In this document: in pieces, positions 6,034-9,468 of the stretch
How the letters are laid out: each line of letters opens with the position of its first letter
Numbering within the stretch: position 1 is the first letter of the stretch
Assembly (NCBI GenBank): GCA_026396555.1
Contig: JAPLWO010000044.1
Coordinates: forward strand, 1-9,468
Length of the DNA: 9,468 nt
DNA from: Candidatus Magasanikiibacteriota bacterium
Lineage (GTDB): Bacteria; Patescibacteriota; Patescibacteriia; Magasanikbacterales; 2-02-FULL-50-9b
Direction of reading: 5' to 3'
Program-made: the position numbers and the translations under genes
Notes under the pieces: model-generated
Told to the model about the DNA's origin: nothing
Databases searched by the model: none
What the model saw: only the letters and a program-made list of their open reading frames with translations

Positions 6034-8038
6034 AATTTTAGCGCGCATTAAAAAGTTACGCGTCACGATCGCGGATTTGCGATATAAATATCATGTTGAA
6101 AATGATCCGAGTGTTACGGATGTTATTTATTCGTCGCTCATGGATGAGCTTCGAAAATTAGAAAGCGAACATCCTGAATTTGCAGATCCAAATTCTCCGA
6201 CGCAGCGAATTGGTGGTAAACCGCTCGACGCATTTAAAAAAGTGAAGCACGCGGCGCAACAATGGTCTTTTGATGATGCATTTTCGGAAGAAGATATTGA
6301 AGCGTTTGATACACGCGTTCGAAAATTATTACGAGAAGCGACAGGTCATGATATTGAGCCTGAATACGTTGTTGAGCTGAAAATTGATGGTATTCATATT
6401 GTGTTGACGTATGAAAATGGAGAATTGGTAACTGCAGCAACGCGCGGAGATGGGGTGATTGGCGAAGATGTGACAGAAAATATAAAAACAATTCAATCGA
6501 TTCCGGTGACGCTCAATAAACCGGTGTCGATTGTGCTTGAAGGCGAAGTGTGGATGCCGACGCGCGTACTGAATGATTTGAACGAAGAACGCAAAAAAAA
6601 TGGCGAGGCGTTATTTGCGAATCCTCGAAATGCTGCGGCGGGTGCGGTGCGTCAACTAGATCCGCGCATTGCGGCGTCTCGCAGATTGGAAGCATTTTTG
6701 TATGATTTGTCGCTCATCAAATCTGGAATAGAAGAGCCGACAAGCCAAAAAGCTGAACTTGAATTAATCGAATCTCTTGGGTTTCAAGTTAATCATGAAT
6801 GGCGTGTGTGTCGAAGCGTTAAGGAAATTGTTGCGATGTGGAAAATTTGGCATGAGCGGGAAAATAAAAAACTTCCATATTGGGTAGATGGATTAGTTAT
6901 AAAATTAAATGACGTGCATTTGCAGCAGGCGCTCGGCTATACAGGAAAAGCGCCGCGCTGGGGAATCGCATTTAAATTTCCAGCCGAAGAAGCGACAACG
7001 GTTTTAGAAAAAATTGTCTGGCAAGTTGGACGCACTAAAGTTATTACGCCCGTTGCGCATTTACGGCCCGTCTTAGTCGCGGGAACAACAGTGAGTCATG
7101 CGACGTTGCACAACATGGATGAAATCGAACGACTAGGATTACGGATTGGTGATACGGTTGTGATTGAAAAAGCGGGCGATATTATTCCAAAAATAAAATC
7201 CGTAATTACGGAACTTCGTGTCGGAACGGAGAAAAAAATTCACGCGCCAAAAAAATGTCCGGTATGTGGTGCGGAGGTGATGCGAACAGAGGGAGAAGTT
7301 GCAACGTATTGTACAAATAAATTGTGTGAAGGATCACAAAAAGAATCGATTGCGCATTTTGTCGGGCGTGGTCGATTTGATATCGATGGATTAGGAGAAA
7401 AAATCGTTGAACAATTAATCGGTGAAGGTTTAATTTCTGTTGCCGCAGATTTATTTGAATTAACGTATGAAGACGTGATCGGATTGGATCGATTTGCGGA
7501 AACGTCGGCGCGTAATTTGATTGAAAATATTTCAAACGCGAAAAAAATTCGACTTGATCGATTTATTTTTGCGCTCGGCATTCGCCACGTGGGCGATGAG
7601 TCAGCGACGCGATTAGCGACTACGTTTGGTTCGCTCGAGAAATTTTTACATGCGAACGAAGATGAGCTAGCGGCAATTGATGGTGTGGGTGATGTCGTTG
7701 CAAAAAGTATTAGTGAATATTTGCACGACGAAAGTCATCAAAAACAAATTAACCGCATGTTGAAGGCGGGTGTTGTTGTGGAGCCGATGGTTCAAACAAC
7801 GGGCCCACTTACAGGATCAGTATTTTTATTTACTGGAAGTCTGGATTCTATGTCGCGACCTGAAGCTGCTGAATTAGTTAAAAAATATGGCGCTCACGTT
7901 TCAGATACGATCAATAAAAAAGTAACACAGGTGGTCGTGGGGAAAGAGGCGGGGTCTAAAGAAGAAAAAGCGAAAAAACTCGGCATACAGCGGTTGACGG
8001 AAGCTGAATTTTTGGCCATACTGAATAAGTTGAAATGA
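6017..8038 (+). CDS. ligA: NAD+-dependent DNA ligase LigA
   Basis: This ligase seals nicks in replication and repair using NAD+. It has 673 residues, the normal length. Domain Ia (about 1-65) has YH (25-26), Asp35 and Tyr38, and the SPTQRIGG segment. The adenylation domain has the nucleophile in KIDG (Lys122), RGDG (143-146), ANPRNAAAG, VDGLVIK (290-296) and AFKFP (318-322). The OB fold contains QVGRT...TPVA. The zinc finger uses Cys414, Cys417, Cys432 and Cys437. Helix-hairpin-helix repeats follow (DIDGLGEKI; ALGIRHVG), and a BRCT domain fills about 597-673. The start chosen is ATG at 6017, in frame and followed by the typical first helix. TTG at 6008 is also in frame and would add three residues. 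The position equivalent to E. coli Asp36 is Ser39. The start overlaps the peptidase gene, implying translational coupling. Confidence 0.97.
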   Translation: MVRSSEILARIKKLRVTIADLRYKYHVENDPSVTDVIYSSLMDELRKLESEHPEFADPNSPTQRIGGKPLDAFKKVKHAAQQWSFDDAFSEEDIEAFDTRVRKLLREATGHDIEPEYVVELKIDGIHIVLTYENGELVTAATRGDGVIGEDVTENIKTIQSIPVTLNKPVSIVLEGEVWMPTRVLNDLNEERKKNGEALFANPRNAAAGAVRQLDPRIAASRRLEAFLYDLSLIKSGIEEPTSQKAELELIESLGFQVNHEWRVCRSVKEIVAMWKIWHERENKKLPYWVDGLVIKLNDVHLQQALGYTGKAPRWGIAFKFPAEEATTVLEKIVWQVGRTKVITPVAHLRPVLVAGTTVSHATLHNMDEIERLGLRIGDTVVIEKAGDIIPKIKSVITELRVGTEKKIHAPKKCPVCGAEVMRTEGEVATYCTNKLCEGSQKESIAHFVGRGRFDIDGLGEKIVEQLIGEGLISVAADLFELTYEDVIGLDRFAETSARNLIENISNAKKIRLDRFIFALGIRHVGDESATRLATTFGSLEKFLHANEDELAAIDGVGDVVAKSISEYLHDESHQKQINRMLKAGVVVEPMVQTTGPLTGSVFLFTGSLDSMSRPEAAELVKKYGAHVSDTINKKVTQVVVGKEAGSKEEKAKKLGIQRLTEAEFLAILNKLK

Positions 8039-8039
8039 T

Positions 8040-8345
8040 ATGAAATTATCTCGAGAAGAAGTTGAACATATTGCGCTGCTCGCGCGTTTAGAGTTAACTG
8101 AAGCTGAAAAAGAGCGCTATGCGACCGAATTATCGGCTATTTTAGGGTATGTGGAACGATTGCAGGAAATTGATACAACCAATGTTGAGCCGACTTCATA
8201 TATTACTGAAACTTTGGATGCATTACGACCTGACACTGTTGTTCAATTGGACGAAGCAACGCGCGCCGAATTAATTAATGAATTTCCATCATCACGTGCG
8301 GATTTGTTGGTTGTGCCTCCGGTATTTTCTGATTACAAAGAATGA
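8040..8345 (+). CDS. gatC: Asp/Glu-tRNA(Asn/Gln) amidotransferase subunit C
   Basis: GatC is the small scaffold subunit that wraps around GatA and ties it to GatB in the tRNA-dependent amidotransferase. At 101 residues it has the expected size. It shows the family pattern: an N-terminal helix SREEVEHIALLARLELTEAE, then ILGYVERLQEIDTTNVEPTSYI, and a C-terminal LRPDTV...FPSSRADLLVVPPVF. It begins one base after the ligA TGA and ends one base before the gatA ATG, with no Shine-Dalgarno at either junction, so the trio is probably translated in a coupled manner. GatB is not in the window. Confidence 0.96.
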   Translation: MKLSREEVEHIALLARLELTEAEKERYATELSAILGYVERLQEIDTTNVEPTSYITETLDALRPDTVVQLDEATRAELINEFPSSRADLLVVPPVFSDYKE

Positions 8346-8346
8346 T

Positions 8347-9468
8347 ATGAAACCATTTCTGAGTTTGGCTGAGTGGAGTAACTTATTGCGGAGCGGAGAA
8401 GTGACTGCTGTAGAAGCAGTTGATTATTTTTTTAAAAATATCGAAGCGCGTGACAGTGAATTAAATTCATTTATTTCGCTTGCGCAGGAATCTGCGCGTA
8501 CTGAAGCGCTTGAGATTGATGCGGCTCGAGCGCGCGGCGAAGTTTTGTCTGACGTTGCCGGAATCCCGTTTGCAGTTAAAGACGCAATTGACACTGTTGG
8601 AATTCGTTCGACGGGCGCTGCAAAAATTTTAGATAATTTCATTCCAACGTTTGACGCGACGGTTATTCAGAAATTACGAGACGCAGGAGCGATTGTCATT
8701 GGAAAAAATAATTGCGATGCATTCGGTCACGGCGCTTCGAATGAAAATTCAATGTACGGCGCAGTTCGAAATCCATGGGACCATGAACGTGTTGCGGGTG
8801 GATCGTCTGGTGGATCAGCAGCTGCAGTTGCGGCTGACTTGGCGGCGTTTTCGATTGGTGAAGATACAGGCGGTTCGATTCGATATCCATCGAGTTTTTG
8901 TGGTGTGTCGGGTTTGAAAGTGAGCTATGGTCGAACCTCACGTTTTGGCGCGATGCCGATGGCGTCATCGCTCGATACGGTTGGTCCATTCGCGCGTTCT
9001 GCAGAAGACATCGCGATGATCATGCAACATATTGCGGGACATGATCCAAAAGACGCAACAACCGCGGTTGCAGCAGTTCCAGAATATCGCGAAGAAATAA
9101 AAAAATCTGTTCGTGGAATGAAGATTGGTGTACCAAAGGAATATTTTACCGACGATTTGGATCCAAAAATTCGCGCGACAGTTGATGCGGCTGCACAAAA
9201 ATTTGTTGAGCTGGGTGCGGAGTTAATTTCAATTTCATTACCACACACCCAATATGCAATCGCAGCATATTATATTTTAGTTCCGTGCGAGGACAGCTCA
9301 AATTTGGCGCGTCTTGATGGAATTCGATATGGTGTTCGCGAAAAAACAGCGGATTTAATTTCGACGTATGCTGTATCACGTACCAAAGGATTTCCTGACG
9401 AAGTAAAGCGCCGCATCATGATCGGTACGTTTGCGTTGTCCCACGGATATTACGACGCGTATTATTTG
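8347..9468 (+). CDS. gatA: Asp/Glu-tRNA(Asn/Gln) amidotransferase subunit A, C-terminus cut by window edge
   Basis: This amidase-signature subunit releases ammonia from glutamine and passes it to GatB, which amidates Glu-tRNAGln (and Asp-tRNAAsn where needed). The 374 residues seen are about three quarters of a complete GatA of around 480-490. The Ser-cisSer-Lys triad is in place: Lys78 (AGIPFAVKDAID), Ser154 (GGSSGGSAAAVAA, 151-163) and the nucleophile Ser177 (DTGGS). Glutamine-pocket regions are recognisable as YY (308-309), SSNLARLDGIRYG and DEVKRRIMIGTF. Several surrounding residues differ from the common bacterial form, for example GEDTGGSIRYP instead of GSDTGGSIRQP, and RVAGGSS instead of RVPGGSS. 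The frame runs open off the right edge. The gene follows gatC by one base. Confidence 0.96.
   Translation, partial: MKPFLSLAEWSNLLRSGEVTAVEAVDYFFKNIEARDSELNSFISLAQESARTEALEIDAARARGEVLSDVAGIPFAVKDAIDTVGIRSTGAAKILDNFIPTFDATVIQKLRDAGAIVIGKNNCDAFGHGASNENSMYGAVRNPWDHERVAGGSSGGSAAAVAADLAAFSIGEDTGGSIRYPSSFCGVSGLKVSYGRTSRFGAMPMASSLDTVGPFARSAEDIAMIMQHIAGHDPKDATTAVAAVPEYREEIKKSVRGMKIGVPKEYFTDDLDPKIRATVDAAAQKFVELGAELISISLPHTQYAIAAYYILVPCEDSSNLARLDGIRYGVREKTADLISTYAVSRTKGFPDEVKRRIMIGTFALSHGYYDAYYL

Noticed and set aside
7206..7581. Antisense reading frames of 109-113 codons within ligA
   Set aside because: They lie wholly inside a clear, motif-complete ligase gene, overlap each other in different frames and show no recognisable domain.
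8036..8345. Alternative genetic code with UGA as glycine
   Set aside because: TGA ends ligA and gatC exactly where these proteins normally end and where the next gene begins, so TGA is a stop here.
1..9468. CRISPR arrays, tRNA or rRNA genes, insertion sequences, rho-independent terminators
   Set aside because: No repeated spacers, cloverleaf, inverted-repeat ends or GC hairpin followed by a T run was recognised by eye. Nearly all the sequence is coding.

Overview
The window is densely packed bacterial DNA with standard stop-codon use. It looks like an accessory-poor, chromosomal stretch of a Patescibacteria (Candidate Phyla Radiation) genome. This lineage call is inference from four things: gene content (a type IV pilin and prepilin peptidase, a chromosomal HerA/VirD4-like membrane ATPase paired with a proline-rich helical protein, GatCA beside ligA), lineage-flavoured motif variants in GatA and LigA, almost no intergenic DNA, and no recognisable Shine-Dalgarno sequence before any gene. 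TGA ends ligA, gatC, the peptidase gene and the first pilM fragment, so the UGA-as-glycine code of some relatives is not in use.

Layout: two divergent gene blocks flank one short intergenic region (3843-3909). Leftward (minus strand) the order is cysS (cysteinyl-tRNA synthetase, 2460-3842), a 156-residue proline-rich/helical protein (1980-2450), then a large ATPase gene (1977 down to the left edge, C-terminus missing). Rightward (plus strand) the order is a broken pilM (3910-4771), a type IV pilin/pseudopilin (4773-5258), a prepilin peptidase (5260-6033), ligA (6017-8038), gatC (8040-8345) and gatA (8347 to the right edge, C-terminus missing). No rRNA, tRNA, CRISPR array, insertion sequence or terminator hairpin was recognised, and no gene-free stretch exceeds about 70 bases.

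How the genes fit together: cysS and gatCA serve translation (Cys-tRNA charging; amidation of mischarged Glu-tRNAGln/Asp-tRNAAsn), and ligA serves replication and repair. pilM, the pilin and the peptidase belong to a type IV pilus-like system. The unusual part is this pilus module. pilM appears to have lost roughly 90 central codons together with its reading frame, and the prepilin peptidase lacks the glycines and lysine of the hallmark GxGDxK motif, while the pilin itself looks intact.

Signals: on the plus strand four of five gene junctions share the form stop-T-ATG (TAATATG or TGATATG), and the fifth is a 17-base overlap. This suggests termination-reinitiation coupling without Shine-Dalgarno pairing. 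Extended -10 promoter-like sequences lie so close to the starts of pilM, cysS and the proline-rich gene that the mRNAs would be leaderless or nearly so.
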